From: G965216905 sp965216905
Lineage (GTDB): Bacteria; Actinomycetota; Acidimicrobiia; Spongiisociales; ZC4RG35
Direction of reading: 5' to 3'
Length of the DNA stretch: 64,000 nt
NCBI GenBank assembly: GCA_965216905.1
Contig: OZ244213.1
Coordinates: 1,178,001 to 1,242,000, forward strand
The notes beneath the pieces are model-generated. The model saw only the letters and a program-made list of their open reading frames with translations. It did not search any database and was not told where the DNA came from. This document shows positions 1 to 8,424 of this stretch, in pieces (the stretch's first letter is position 1; the number at the start of each line of letters is the position of its first letter). The position numbers and the translations under genes were made by a program.

Positions 1-435
1 AGGGCGTTCCCAGATCGCCGGCTGACCGGTCCAGCCGGTGCCACACCAGAGGGTGGTCTCGCCGGCGACGGTCGATCGCCCACACAGTGGATCCTCCTCG
101 GGGAACCGCCAGACCTCGGCCGGCGCAGACGGCGGAAAGGGCCCGGTGCCGTAGTAGGTGCGGGTCGGGTTTCCCCGGAACATGGTCACGCCGAGCGTCG
201 ATCCCCACGGCTCACCCACTCGGGCGGCGGGAAGCGGTGCGGTGGTCGTGGTGGTGGCGGCCGGCCGGGTGGTCGTCGACGTGGGAGCGGTGGTGGTGAT
301 CGCGGTGGTGGGCGGTGGCGTCGCCGCGGGAGCCGGTTCGACGACCGGCCGACGAACCGCGAAGGCGGCGGCCCCGACCATGGCGCCCACCATCAGCACG
401 GCGACGAGTGCGCCGACGAGCCGACGCCTCAGCAC
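1..435 (-). CDS. Exported beta-propeller-like (PQQ/BamB-type) protein, C-terminus cut by window edge
   Basis: The frame is open from a GTG at 435 to the window edge, 145 codons. Visible residues are a basic start, a hydrophobic segment (LVGALVAVLMVGAMVGAAAF) that would act as signal anchor, and a Thr/Pro-rich linker. After that comes FRGNPTRTYYGTGP followed by VWRFP and LWCGTGWTGQP, which looks like the first blade of a PQQ-like propeller of the BamB type. The GTG overlaps the stop of the CapA-like gene by seven bases (GTGCTGA), so the two are probably translated together. The function is unknown; an extracytoplasmic scaffold or sensor role would be inference. The family call rests only on this N-terminal part. 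Confidence 0.6.
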   Translation of the reverse strand, partial: MLRRRLVGALVAVLMVGAMVGAAAFAVRRPVVEPAPAATPPPTTAITTTAPTSTTTRPAATTTTTAPLPAARVGEPWGSTLGVTMFRGNPTRTYYGTGPFPPSAPAEVWRFPEEDPLCGRSTVAGETTLWCGTGWTGQPAIWERP

Positions 436-1517
436 GGTGGCGCCCCGGTGAGCCGTGGCCGGCCCGATTCCTCGATGAAGGCCGGGATCAGACACGCCGT
501 CACGTCACCCGCCGGTGTGATCACCACTCTTCCGATGGCGGTGGTGGCGCCTGCGTCCGACAGCCGCGGCCAGATGAAGTTGCCGAGCGTCCAGAACACC
601 GGAACACCGTCGACCACCTCCACCGCCCCCAGCCGGTGAGGGTGATGCCCGAAGATGACATCGGCACCGGCGGCGATCATCGCTTCGGCACGGGTGCGGT
701 CGTCCGGGTCCGGCTCCTTCTCGAGTTCGCGTCCCCAGTGGATCGACACCACCACGACATCGGCGACCGCTTCGGCGGCCTCGACCGCCGCGACCATCAT
801 CTCGGTGTCGTCGCCGCTGGCCATGCCGGGCGTGTCATCGGTCGCCAGCCACCCATCCCCGGGAACCACGCCTCCCATCCCGAGGACCGCCACCGTCCAC
901 CCGTCCACGTCCAACAGCGCCGGGGCGTACGCCTCGGTGCGGTCGGCCCCCACGCCGACCGGTTCGATCCCGGCCGCTCGGGTGTTGTTCCGCCCGTCGA
1001 GAAGCCCATCCGGACCCCGGTCGCGGCTGTGGTTGTTCGCCAGGTTGGCCACGTCCACGCCATGTTCTCTGGCGACGGGGAGCGCCGCCGGGTCGCACCG
1101 AAAGCTGAACTGCTTGTCGAGCTGGGTGCCGGCGTCCGTGGGCGGACACTCGAGGTTGATGACGGTGAGGGAATCGTCGAGAAAGATCCCGTCGATTCCG
1201 GCGAAGGCTGCCTCGTAGCCGACCTCGTCGAACGCGGGGATGTAGTCGGGGTCGAAATTGACGTCACCGACCCCCTGGATGATCAACGTCTCCGGTGACG
1301 GCCTAGTGGTGGTCGTCACCGGTTCGGTCGTGGTGGTCTCGAGGAACGTCGACGTGGTCGTCTCGAGGAACGTCGACGTGGTGACCCGAGTACCGGAGAC
1401 GGTGGAATGGGCTGCCAGGGCCCCGGCGGCTCCCGGCGTCCGCGCCAGCGCGAACGCCGTCGCCCCGGCCAGCAGCCCCAGCGCGGCGCCCGCCATGGCT
1501 ATCCGGCGATCAATCAT
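429..1517 (-). CDS. CapA-family extracytoplasmic metallophosphoesterase-like protein
   Basis: A 362-residue protein with an N-terminal signal or anchor segment (about 8-33), a Thr-rich spacer and then a CapA/PgsA-type domain. Family marks are GVGDVNFD, NLANNHSRDRG, SIHWGREL and FGHHPHRLG, which supply the Asp, Asn and His residues of the calcineurin-like metal site. CapA proteins are linked to poly-gamma-glutamate capsule formation, but most actinobacterial members have no known substrate, and no capB or capC is nearby. The spacer holds an exact 24-bp tandem duplication. The gene is followed by, and overlaps, the beta-propeller gene, suggesting a two-gene exported unit. Confidence 0.8.
   Translation of the reverse strand: MIDRRIAMAGAALGLLAGATAFALARTPGAAGALAAHSTVSGTRVTTSTFLETTTSTFLETTTTEPVTTTTRPSPETLIIQGVGDVNFDPDYIPAFDEVGYEAAFAGIDGIFLDDSLTVINLECPPTDAGTQLDKQFSFRCDPAALPVAREHGVDVANLANNHSRDRGPDGLLDGRNNTRAAGIEPVGVGADRTEAYAPALLDVDGWTVAVLGMGGVVPGDGWLATDDTPGMASGDDTEMMVAAVEAAEAVADVVVVSIHWGRELEKEPDPDDRTRAEAMIAAGADVIFGHHPHRLGAVEVVDGVPVFWTLGNFIWPRLSDAGATTAIGRVVITPAGDVTACLIPAFIEESGRPRLTGAPPC
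1337..1384. repeat. 24-bp tandem duplication in the Thr-rich linker of the CapA-like gene
   Basis: The block tctcgaggaacgtcgacgtg starts at 1337 and again at 1361, a period of 24 bp. It encodes a doubled STFLETTT unit in the linker between the signal anchor and the enzyme domain. It keeps the reading frame and so changes only linker length. Confidence 0.85.
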
Positions 1518-1640
1518 GAGTGCGATCGACCATGGGGGTAATCAGGCGATGGTTGATCCCGGCCACGGGCCGAGACTAAGGGAGTGGCGAGCGGATGGCC
1601 TCACTTGCGTCGCGCATCCGGCCGACCCGGCCCCCTCTGG

Positions 1641-2420
1641 TCAGAGGATCTGGCTGAGGAACAGCTTGGTCCGCTCCTCGCGGGGGTCGGTGAAGAAGTG
1701 CTCGGGCGTCCCGACCTCCACGATCTCGCCATCGGCCATGAAGACGACCCGGTCGGCCACCGCCCGGGCGAAGCCCATCTCGTGGGTGACGCAGATCATG
1801 GTCATCCCGCCTTCGGCCAGCTCCACCATCACGTCCAGAACCTCTTTGATCATCTCCGGGTCGAGGGCAGACGTCGGCTCGTCGAAGAGCATCACTTTGG
1901 GTCGCATCGCCAGCGAACGGGCGATGGCCACCCGCTGCTGCTGGCCACCCGACAGCTGCCCGGGGTACTTGTAGGCCTGTTGCGGAATGCCGACGCGCTC
2001 GAGCAACTCCATGGCGGTCTGCTCCGCCTCGGCCTTGGCCACGTGCCGGACCAGCCGCGGGGCGAGGGTGATGTTCTCCAACACGGAGATGTGGGGGAAC
2101 AGGTTGAACTGCTGGAACACCATGCCGGTCTCGCGGCGAATCTCCTGGATGTTGCGGACGTCCTCGGACAGCTCCACCCCGTCGACCACGATCCGTCCGG
2201 CGTCGTGCTTCTCCAGCCGGTTGATGCATCGGATCAGGGTGGACTTCCCCGAACCCGACGGGCCGATCACCACGACCACCTCTTGGGCACCAACCCGCAT
2301 GTTGATGTCGGTGAGGGCCTGGAAATCGCCGAAGAACTTGTCGACGTTCTCGACGAGGATCATCGTCTCACCCTTGGCCTGGGTGGCGTCGGCGAAGACG
2401 GCGTTCTCGTGGGTGCTCAT
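1641..2420 (-). CDS. aapP: Amino-acid ABC transporter ATP-binding protein
   Basis: A 259-residue ATPase that powers uptake of polar or general L-amino acids through the two upstream permeases. Walker A is GPSGSGKST, the signature is LSGGQQQR, and Walker B is VMLFDEPTSALDP, with the switch His in CVTHEMGF. The GlnQ/AapP subclass fits the length and the polar amino-acid type of the neighbours. The ATG at 2420 overlaps the permease stop as ATGA and has an AGGAG ribosome-binding site, so this start is preferred over the longer open frame. It is the last gene of the four-gene transporter operon. Confidence 0.93.
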   Translation of the reverse strand: MSTHENAVFADATQAKGETMILVENVDKFFGDFQALTDINMRVGAQEVVVVIGPSGSGKSTLIRCINRLEKHDAGRIVVDGVELSEDVRNIQEIRRETGMVFQQFNLFPHISVLENITLAPRLVRHVAKAEAEQTAMELLERVGIPQQAYKYPGQLSGGQQQRVAIARSLAMRPKVMLFDEPTSALDPEMIKEVLDVMVELAEGGMTMICVTHEMGFARAVADRVVFMADGEIVEVGTPEHFFTDPREERTKLFLSQIL

Positions 2421-3658
2421 CGCTCTCCTACTCCCAACTTCTTCTCGAGTCGTCTCGACTCTCGCGACATCATGTACGAGCCTGCCCAGAAGATGAGGGC
2501 GGCGAAGGGAAGGGTGACCCGGGCCAGGTCGCGACCGAAGAACTCGGGCTGGGAGGTGACGTTCTGGGCCGTGCCCAACAGGTCGAACAGGCCGACCAGC
2601 GCCACCAGGGTGGTGTCCTTGAAGAGGGAGATGAACTGGCCCACCATGGCGGGGATGGTCGCCCGCAGGGCCTGGGGCAGCACGATCTGGCGAGTGATCT
2701 TCCACGGTGACATGCCCAGCGCCTGACCGGCCTCGGTCTGGCCCTTCGGGAGCGACTGGAGACCGCCGCGGACGACCTCGGCGATGTACGCCGCCTCGAA
2801 CAACACGATCGCCACCAGCACGCGGGTGACGTTCCCGGGCCGCAACCCCTCGGGGACGAAGAATCCGAGCGCGAAGATGCCCATCAACAACAACGTGATG
2901 AGGGGCACCCCACGGATCAACTCGATGTACGACACCGACATCCACCGGAAGGCGGGCAGGGTCGAACGACGACCGAGGGCCAGCAGCAGCCCGAACGGGA
3001 AGGCGAGGGCGATGCCGGTGATCGTGAGGAAGATGTTGATGAGAAGACCGCCCCAGTCCTCCCACGGAACGGCCGCCAGCACCAGGTAGGACGCCAGCAG
3101 GGTGACACCGATGGCGATCCACCACCAGCGGGCGGCGCCGACGGGCAAGCGGCGTCCCAGCAGGTAGCCCGCCACGGTCACGACGATGGTGGCGATCACG
3201 ACGAGCGTCGGCATGAAGGTCGACGTCAGGAGCAGGCAGACCACCGCCACCAGCAGGGCCGGCCACACCCGGCGTACCACCTGAGCGGGCGTGCTGCCGA
3301 CGAACGGAAGTCCGGTCTCGTCGGCGACCGCCCTGGCCCGGGCGGAGAGGAATCCGGCCGTGACGCCTCCGGTGAACCCGACGCCGATCAGCGCCACGGC
3401 GACACGCCACAGCTCGTCCCGCGGGTAGCGACCCAGCATCAACAACTCGAGGTTGACCTTGAGAATCTCGTACTCGGCTGCGAGGAGGAACCGCACCGCC
3501 GAGACCACGGCCCAGATGGCGATCAGTCCGAAGATCACCGTCATCGCCGAGTTGTACCAGTTGGAGAAGAGGTGCTTCTTGGCCCATCCGGCGGTGATCG
3601 GCTCGTCGAGCAGCGGCTCGTCGTCTTCGATGATGGGAACGGTGTCTGGTGCGGTCAT
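2417..3658 (-). CDS. aapM: Amino-acid ABC transporter permease (AapM-like)
   Basis: A 413-residue inner-membrane permease of the HisM/GlnP class. The C-terminal half carries the transport fold and the EAA loop (GQTEAGQALGMSPWKITRQIVLPQALR) that contacts the ATPase. The long N-terminal part adds several membrane helices before the fold. That length is unlike the roughly 230-residue GltJ/GltK permeases and like the AapQ/AapM pair. The ATG at 3658 lies one base after the stop of the partner permease. The heterodimer with the next gene probably forms the channel. Confidence 0.9.
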   Translation of the reverse strand: MTAPDTVPIIEDDEPLLDEPITAGWAKKHLFSNWYNSAMTVIFGLIAIWAVVSAVRFLLAAEYEILKVNLELLMLGRYPRDELWRVAVALIGVGFTGGVTAGFLSARARAVADETGLPFVGSTPAQVVRRVWPALLVAVVCLLLTSTFMPTLVVIATIVVTVAGYLLGRRLPVGAARWWWIAIGVTLLASYLVLAAVPWEDWGGLLINIFLTITGIALAFPFGLLLALGRRSTLPAFRWMSVSYIELIRGVPLITLLLMGIFALGFFVPEGLRPGNVTRVLVAIVLFEAAYIAEVVRGGLQSLPKGQTEAGQALGMSPWKITRQIVLPQALRATIPAMVGQFISLFKDTTLVALVGLFDLLGTAQNVTSQPEFFGRDLARVTLPFAALIFWAGSYMMSRESRRLEKKLGVGER

Positions 3659-3659
3659 G

Positions 3660-4829
3660 TCAGCGTCCGGGGATGGCGAGTCGTCGGTTCAGGATGTTGA
3701 CGAGGGCGGAGATCGAGAGTGAGAAGAGCAGGTATCCGGCCATCACCAAGAGGATCGTCTGCGGTGCCGGCGCACCGTTGCCGATGGCCTGGAAGGCGAT
3801 CAACACCAATTCGGCGTAGCCGACGGCGATCCCCAGTGATGTGTTCTTCACGAAGTTGAGGTACTGGCTGATGATCGGTGGAATCCCGATCCGCATCGCC
3901 TGGGGAAGGGTCACATGACGAAGACGCTGGAAGCCGGTCAGCGCCAGCGCGTTGGCGGCCTCGGTCTGGCCCTTGGGGACCGCCAGGATCGAGCCGCGGG
4001 TGATCTCGGCGACGTGGCTGGCGGTGTACAGCACCAGTGCGACCAGCATCGCAAAGTACGAACCCAGGCCCGAGATCCCGCCCGAGACCAGCCGTCCCTC
4101 GGCCGACGGGACGGAGATCCGCACCGGACGACCCATCACCAGCCAGACGATCAGCGAGGCCAGCAGCAGGAATCCGAACGACCACAGCACCCGCCGATGG
4201 GGAGCACCCGTCTGGACGAAGACGCGGGTCCGCCAAATCCAGATCCCGACGGCCACGAGCGCCAGGACGCCGACGATCGGCCAGAAGGCGCCGGTGCCTC
4301 CCTCGATCGCCGCGAACCATGGCACGGAGATGCGCAAGTTGGAGATGACCATGAGGTCGAGGGGAGTTGCCGGAGCCGCCTGCGGCGGCAGCGGGAGGAT
4401 CACTCCCAGGAACACGAAGATGATGATCAGCAGCGGAGGCAGGTTGCGCAAGGTCTCGACGTAGAACGCCGCGAACCGGGCCACCAGCCAGTTGGTCGAC
4501 AGCCGGGCCACACCGATCAGAACCCCGAGGATGGTGAGCAGCGGGATACCGACCACCGCCAGCGCGAAGGTGTTCTTGACGCCCAGCCACAGGAATCGAC
4601 TGACGGCCGCGCCACGGGAGATGTCGGACCCGGCGACGTTGACGCCGCCCGGGTTGTCGAGGAACCCGAAGTCCGATGAGATGCCCTGACGGGCCAGGTT
4701 GTTCGTGAGGTTGAACCACAACACGTAGAGCACAAAGGCGATCAGCCCCACGCCGATCACCTGGGCAGCGATCCGGATGTACCGGACGTCACGCCAGATC
4801 GGCGGCTTCTGTTGTGTCTCGGTGACCAT
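3660..4829 (-). CDS. aapQ: Amino-acid ABC transporter permease (AapQ-like)
   Basis: A 389-residue membrane protein, partner of the following permease. It has an N-terminal helix near residues 17-37, several further helices, and an EAA loop (GQTEAANALALTGFQRLRHVTLPQAMR) in the C-terminal third. The NLPPLLIIIFVFLGV segment is typical of amino-acid permeases of this class. It is separated from the binding-protein gene by 83 bp holding a strong hairpin, and from the next permease by one base. This fits a binding protein made in excess over the membrane parts. Confidence 0.9.
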   Translation of the reverse strand: MVTETQQKPPIWRDVRYIRIAAQVIGVGLIAFVLYVLWFNLTNNLARQGISSDFGFLDNPGGVNVAGSDISRGAAVSRFLWLGVKNTFALAVVGIPLLTILGVLIGVARLSTNWLVARFAAFYVETLRNLPPLLIIIFVFLGVILPLPPQAAPATPLDLMVISNLRISVPWFAAIEGGTGAFWPIVGVLALVAVGIWIWRTRVFVQTGAPHRRVLWSFGFLLLASLIVWLVMGRPVRISVPSAEGRLVSGGISGLGSYFAMLVALVLYTASHVAEITRGSILAVPKGQTEAANALALTGFQRLRHVTLPQAMRIGIPPIISQYLNFVKNTSLGIAVGYAELVLIAFQAIGNGAPAPQTILLVMAGYLLFSLSISALVNILNRRLAIPGR

Positions 4830-4863
4830 GGTGGTGGGTGGTGTGACCTCGATGGTGGTTCGA

Positions 4864-4898
4864 GAGGGGGTTCACCGCCGGCGGCGGTGAACCCCCTC
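4864..4898 (-). terminator. Perfect 17-bp inverted repeat between binding-protein and permease genes
   Basis: Arms 4864-4880 and 4882-4898 (gagggggttcaccgccg and its complement) are perfect. They lie 14 bp after the stop of the binding-protein gene and 34 bp before the next start. No T-run follows on the minus strand, so it is more likely an attenuating or mRNA-protecting hairpin than a full terminator. Confidence 0.7.
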
Positions 4899-4912
4899 GG
4901 TTCAGGCTCGGA

Positions 4913-6052
4913 TCAACGGTAAGGAGGCGCGTACAGCAGACCGCCGTCGGTCCACAGTGCGTTCACTCCCCGCTCGAGGCCGAGGCTGGTGTCCGGCCCC
5001 ACGTTGCGGTCGTAGATCTCGCCGTAGTTGCCCACCGCCGAGATCACGTTGGTGAGCCAACCGGGCTCGAGGCCGAGTCCGGGATCGAACACCGAAGTGT
5101 TGCCCTCGTCGTCAGTGATCTCCAGACCCAGCATCCGGCGGATCTCGTCGTTGTCGGTGTCACCGAACGAGTCGGCATTGCCAGACTCGATGCCGAGTTC
5201 CTCGGCGGCGATGGTGCCGATGACCACCCAATCGACGATCTGTGCCCACTGGCTGTCGCCGTCGGAGACGACTGGGCCCAGCGGCTCCTTGGAGAAGGTC
5301 TCGTCGAGGATCGTCAGCGCCTCGGGACCACCCTCGGAGTCGGGGAACTGCGAGCGAACGCCCGAAAGCTGCGACTTGTCCGAGGTCCAACCGTCACACT
5401 GACCGGCCACGAACGCGGCCTGCAGTGTCTCGTTGTCTTCGAACGTGAGCGGCTCGTAGGGGATCGAGCCCATCCGGTTGGCCAGGTTCAGCTCGGTGGT
5501 CGTACCGGTCAGCACGCAGATCGCGGCGTTCTCGAGACCCTCGATGTCGGAGATGCCCGAATCGGACTTCACCATCATTCCCTGACCGTCGTAGAACGTG
5601 GTGGTCAGGAACGTGGCGCCCTCGCTGCCGTCCCGAGTTGCCGTCCACGTCGTGTTCCGGATCAAGACGTCGATCTCATCCGACTGCAACGCCGTGAACC
5701 GCTGTCCGGCGTCCAGCGGGATGAAGTTGACCGCTTCGGCGTCGCCCAGCACTGCGGCCGCGACCGCCTTGCAGTAGTCGATGTCGAAGCCTTCGAAGCT
5801 TCCCTCGGCCGTGGAGAATCCGAAGCCGGGCACGGCTGCGTTCACGCCACAGTTGAGTTCGCCGCGATCCTGGACCGCGGCCAGCGTCGAGCCGCTGCTG
5901 GCGGCCGGAGCGGCCTCTTCGGTGTCGCCCTCGGCGGCCGCCTCGGTCCCGTCTGTGCTTCCCTCGTCGGCCGGCTCATCGGCGGCCGTGGTACACGCCG
6001 CCAACACCATCGCCATCACCGCGAGGAGCAGCATCCATCGGTGTCGTCTCAT
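4913..6052 (-). CDS. aapJ: Amino-acid ABC transporter substrate-binding lipoprotein (AapJ-like)
   Basis: A 379-residue family 3 solute-binding protein. The lipoprotein signal ends in MVLAAC with Cys20 as the lipid site, followed by an acidic, Ala-rich linker. The mature part shows GELNCGVN, GFDIDYCKAVAAAVLGDA, VLIRNTTWT and the later VVIGTIAAEELGI region, typical of AapJ/BztA proteins. It would be anchored outside the membrane and hand amino acids to the two permeases. The ATG is preceded by GGGAGGAAAC, a good ribosome-binding site. It is the first gene of the operon; the 129 bp upstream is shared with the divergent gene. Confidence 0.92.
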   Translation of the reverse strand: MRRHRWMLLLAVMAMVLAACTTAADEPADEGSTDGTEAAAEGDTEEAAPAASSGSTLAAVQDRGELNCGVNAAVPGFGFSTAEGSFEGFDIDYCKAVAAAVLGDAEAVNFIPLDAGQRFTALQSDEIDVLIRNTTWTATRDGSEGATFLTTTFYDGQGMMVKSDSGISDIEGLENAAICVLTGTTTELNLANRMGSIPYEPLTFEDNETLQAAFVAGQCDGWTSDKSQLSGVRSQFPDSEGGPEALTILDETFSKEPLGPVVSDGDSQWAQIVDWVVIGTIAAEELGIESGNADSFGDTDNDEIRRMLGLEITDDEGNTSVFDPGLGLEPGWLTNVISAVGNYGEIYDRNVGPDTSLGLERGVNALWTDGGLLYAPPYR

Positions 6053-6181
6053 GTTTCCTCCCTCAATTCAGGTTCTCTCGCTGCACGAGAGCCGTGCCGA
6101 CCCTAGCCTCCAAGACACCCCGCATGCCGGAAAACGAGGGACCCTCGTGCGAACCTCTCGCCCGTCCACCATCATGTCCTC

Positions 6182-6640
6182 GTGACTGCTCACAACCAGT
6201 CGGTGACCCTGATCAACTCGCTCTTCGGTCGCATCAGCATCGTGGTGGGACCACTCCTGCTGGTCACGGTGGGAATCCTCACATGGCGTGGTGACCGCTC
6301 CAACGCGCTGCCGGGGGTGTTGATCGCGCTCGGCATCGGGCTGGCGGTCTCGTCGCTCTTCTTCCAACCGTGGAGGGTCACCTTCCATGCGGAAGGGATC
6401 GAACGCACCAGCCTCCTCCGGCGTCACACCATTCCGTGGTCGGCCGTGGACAGCATCATTCGGACGCCGGCGCGGAAGCGAGTGGGTGGCCTGATGGCCC
6501 GAACCGGTCCCCGCCGACGGCAACTGCTCACCGATCGGGCAGAGAGCCTCCACGAGTTCGAACGGCTCCGGGAGTCGGTCGGCCGATGGGCGCCCGATGT
6601 CGCATTCGTCGCCCGGCCCCCGGTCATCCCCGAGCAATAG
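6182..6640 (+). CDS. Small membrane protein with a PH-like domain
   Basis: A 152-residue protein. Two hydrophobic segments (about 18-36 and 43-60) are followed by a soluble part, WRVTFHAEGIERTSLLRRHTIPWSAVDSI, that resembles the bacterial PH (YdbS/DUF304-like) fold. The start is a GTG at 6182 with no clear ribosome-binding site; a start further inside cannot be excluded. The stop codon lies inside the first copy of a 20-bp tandem repeat. No substrate or partner is evident. Confidence 0.6.
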   Translation: MTAHNQSVTLINSLFGRISIVVGPLLLVTVGILTWRGDRSNALPGVLIALGIGLAVSSLFFQPWRVTFHAEGIERTSLLRRHTIPWSAVDSIIRTPARKRVGGLMARTGPRRRQLLTDRAESLHEFERLRESVGRWAPDVAFVARPPVIPEQ

Positions 6641-6679
6641 CGGGCATCCCCGAGCAATCGCGGCATCCTCGAGCAATCG
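6621..6679. repeat. Three 20-bp tandem repeats across a stop codon
   Basis: Units start at 6621, 6641 and 6661, each close to cgggcatccccgagcaatcg; the third is 19 bp. The first copy encodes the last residues and the TAG stop of the PH-like protein. The other two fill the gap to the convergent SDR gene. Confidence 0.8.
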
Positions 6680-6685
6680 CGGGCG

Positions 6686-7426
6686 TCAGCCCACCCCCGC
6701 CGGGGGAAGCTCGACCGACTTGAGATCGACGACCGGCTCGGAACCGGACGCCGGGTGTGTCGCCACCGCCCAGGTGGTCTCCGCCGCCCAGCGGGCCGTG
6801 CGGACCTCTCCACGTTCGTGACGCAACCGGAACTTCTCGGCGGTCGGAAAATCGTGAGACGACGTTCCCCGGATCAGTTCCTGCATACCCGTCTCCACGG
6901 ATCCGGGCACCACCGCCAGCACCCGGAGCCCGGTCCCCCGCAGCCGCTGCTCCTCCGCCACCACTCGCACCCAGGCGTCGACCGCCGCCTTGGCCGCGCA
7001 GTACGCCGACCATCCGGGATACACGGTGGTGGCGGCTCCGGACGAGGCGAGGACCAACCCGCCGCTCCGCTCGTGCCGGCGCATCGACCCGACGAACGAG
7101 GCACCCAGCACCTGCGGTGCGACGGCATCCACCAGAACCAGTCGCCGGTAGGCATCGACATCGGTCTCACCCGCAAACCCGATGGGGTCGAGTGCCCCGG
7201 CCATGTGGAACAGCCACGTCTGCCCGTGGCTCGCCGCGATCAGTCTGTCCATCCACGCCGCCGACGCTCGCCATCCCTCGTCGGTGGCGAGGTCGGCCGC
7301 CAGATGCTCTCCGTCCGCCGGCCGCCTCGAAAGCGTGGCGACTCGAGCGCCTTCCGATCTGGCCACGTCCACCAGCGCCGCGCCGATACCCCGGGACGCA
7401 CCCGTGATGATTGCCAGATCGATCAT
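6686..7426 (-). CDS. Short-chain dehydrogenase/reductase
   Basis: A 246-residue classical SDR. It shows the cofactor glycine motif TGASRGIG near residue 8, SS at the catalytic Ser, and the YCAAK active-site Tyr/Lys. The PGSVETGMQ loop is close to the PGxVxTxM form of the sepiapterin-reductase-like SDRs (related to yeast benzil reductase), so an NADP-dependent ketone reductase is likely; the substrate is unknown. The ATG at 7426 is preferred to that at 7438. A TATGCT box ends exactly seven bases upstream, fitting a leaderless message, and the cofactor fold then starts at residue 2. Confidence 0.85.
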   Translation of the reverse strand: MIDLAIITGASRGIGAALVDVARSEGARVATLSRRPADGEHLAADLATDEGWRASAAWMDRLIAASHGQTWLFHMAGALDPIGFAGETDVDAYRRLVLVDAVAPQVLGASFVGSMRRHERSGGLVLASSGAATTVYPGWSAYCAAKAAVDAWVRVVAEEQRLRGTGLRVLAVVPGSVETGMQELIRGTSSHDFPTAEKFRLRHERGEVRTARWAAETTWAVATHPASGSEPVVDLKSVELPPAGVG

Positions 7427-7500
7427 GGCCACGAGCATACGAGCGGGCGCGACCCGTCGCACCGATGGCGGAGAGCCGCAAGATGGACACCGACGGACGT

Positions 7501-8424
7501 CTACTTGCCGGCCAGGCGGTGCTCGGTGGAGCCGGCCGGATCCAAAGCGTCTCGCAGACCGTCGCCGAGGAAGTTCACCGCCAGCGTGATGAACATGACG
7601 AAGGCGCCGGGCAGCAGTACGCGATACGGGTTGGAGTTGATTGCGCCCTTGGCCTCGGCAACCAGATTCCCCAGCGTCGGAGTCGGGAACTGCACGCCGA
7701 GACCCAGGAACGACAGGGTCGACTCCAGGATGATGGCCGTTCCCACGAGAAGCGTCGTCTCGACCACCACCGGTCCGACGACGTTCGGGAAGATGTGGCG
7801 GAACATGATGCGACCGTGCCCCGCCCCGATCGCCCGCGCCGCCACCACGAACTCCTGCTGCTTGAACTGGAAGAACAGGCCTCGCACCACCCGAGCGATG
7901 CGGGTCCACAGCAGGCCGGCGAGCACCAAGGCGATGCTCCACGGGTTGGACCCGAACTCCAACGCCAGCACCAGGAGGATGGCGAGCGCCGGCACCAACA
8001 GGATCATGTTGATGAACTGCGAGACCAACGTGTCGATCCAGCCGCCGAAGTAGCCGGCGACCGCCCCGAGCAGCGACCCGAACACCGTCGTCGTCACCGC
8101 CACCAACAATGCGATACGGATCGAATACTGGCCGCCCTGGAATGTCCGCACCATCAGGTCACGACCGATGTCGTCGGTGCCGAAAGGGTGCTCCAAGGAT
8201 GGCGACTGGCGGACATCGGCGGTGATCTCGTCGAACCCGTAGCTCGAGAGGGACGGCGCCACCCAGAAGCCGACGACGAGCACTCCCAGGAAGATCAACG
8301 AGGCCATCGCCAGGCGATGGTTCCGGAAGCGCACCCAGACCTGTCGACCGAATCCGATTGCCGGTTCGGTCGCATGATGGGTCGCCGGCTCGGCCGCGGC
8401 GGTCGGATCGTCGACGACCATCAT
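7501..8424 (-). CDS. Peptide/nickel-type ABC transporter permease (DppC/OppC family)
   Basis: A 307-residue permease. The N-terminal helix (about 38-58) is followed by HPFGTDDIGRDLMVR, the hallmark of DppC/OppC proteins, then the transport fold with the EAA loop AARAIGAGHGRIMFRHIFPN. The tail GLRDALDP is also typical. The ATG at 8424 overlaps the stop of the upstream permease (ATGA), so the longer open frame is not used. It pairs with the DppB-like gene and the divergent binding protein to import peptides or a similar solute. No ATPase gene lies beside it. Confidence 0.92.
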   Translation of the reverse strand: MMVVDDPTAAAEPATHHATEPAIGFGRQVWVRFRNHRLAMASLIFLGVLVVGFWVAPSLSSYGFDEITADVRQSPSLEHPFGTDDIGRDLMVRTFQGGQYSIRIALLVAVTTTVFGSLLGAVAGYFGGWIDTLVSQFINMILLVPALAILLVLALEFGSNPWSIALVLAGLLWTRIARVVRGLFFQFKQQEFVVAARAIGAGHGRIMFRHIFPNVVGPVVVETTLLVGTAIILESTLSFLGLGVQFPTPTLGNLVAEAKGAINSNPYRVLLPGAFVMFITLAVNFLGDGLRDALDPAGSTEHRLAGK

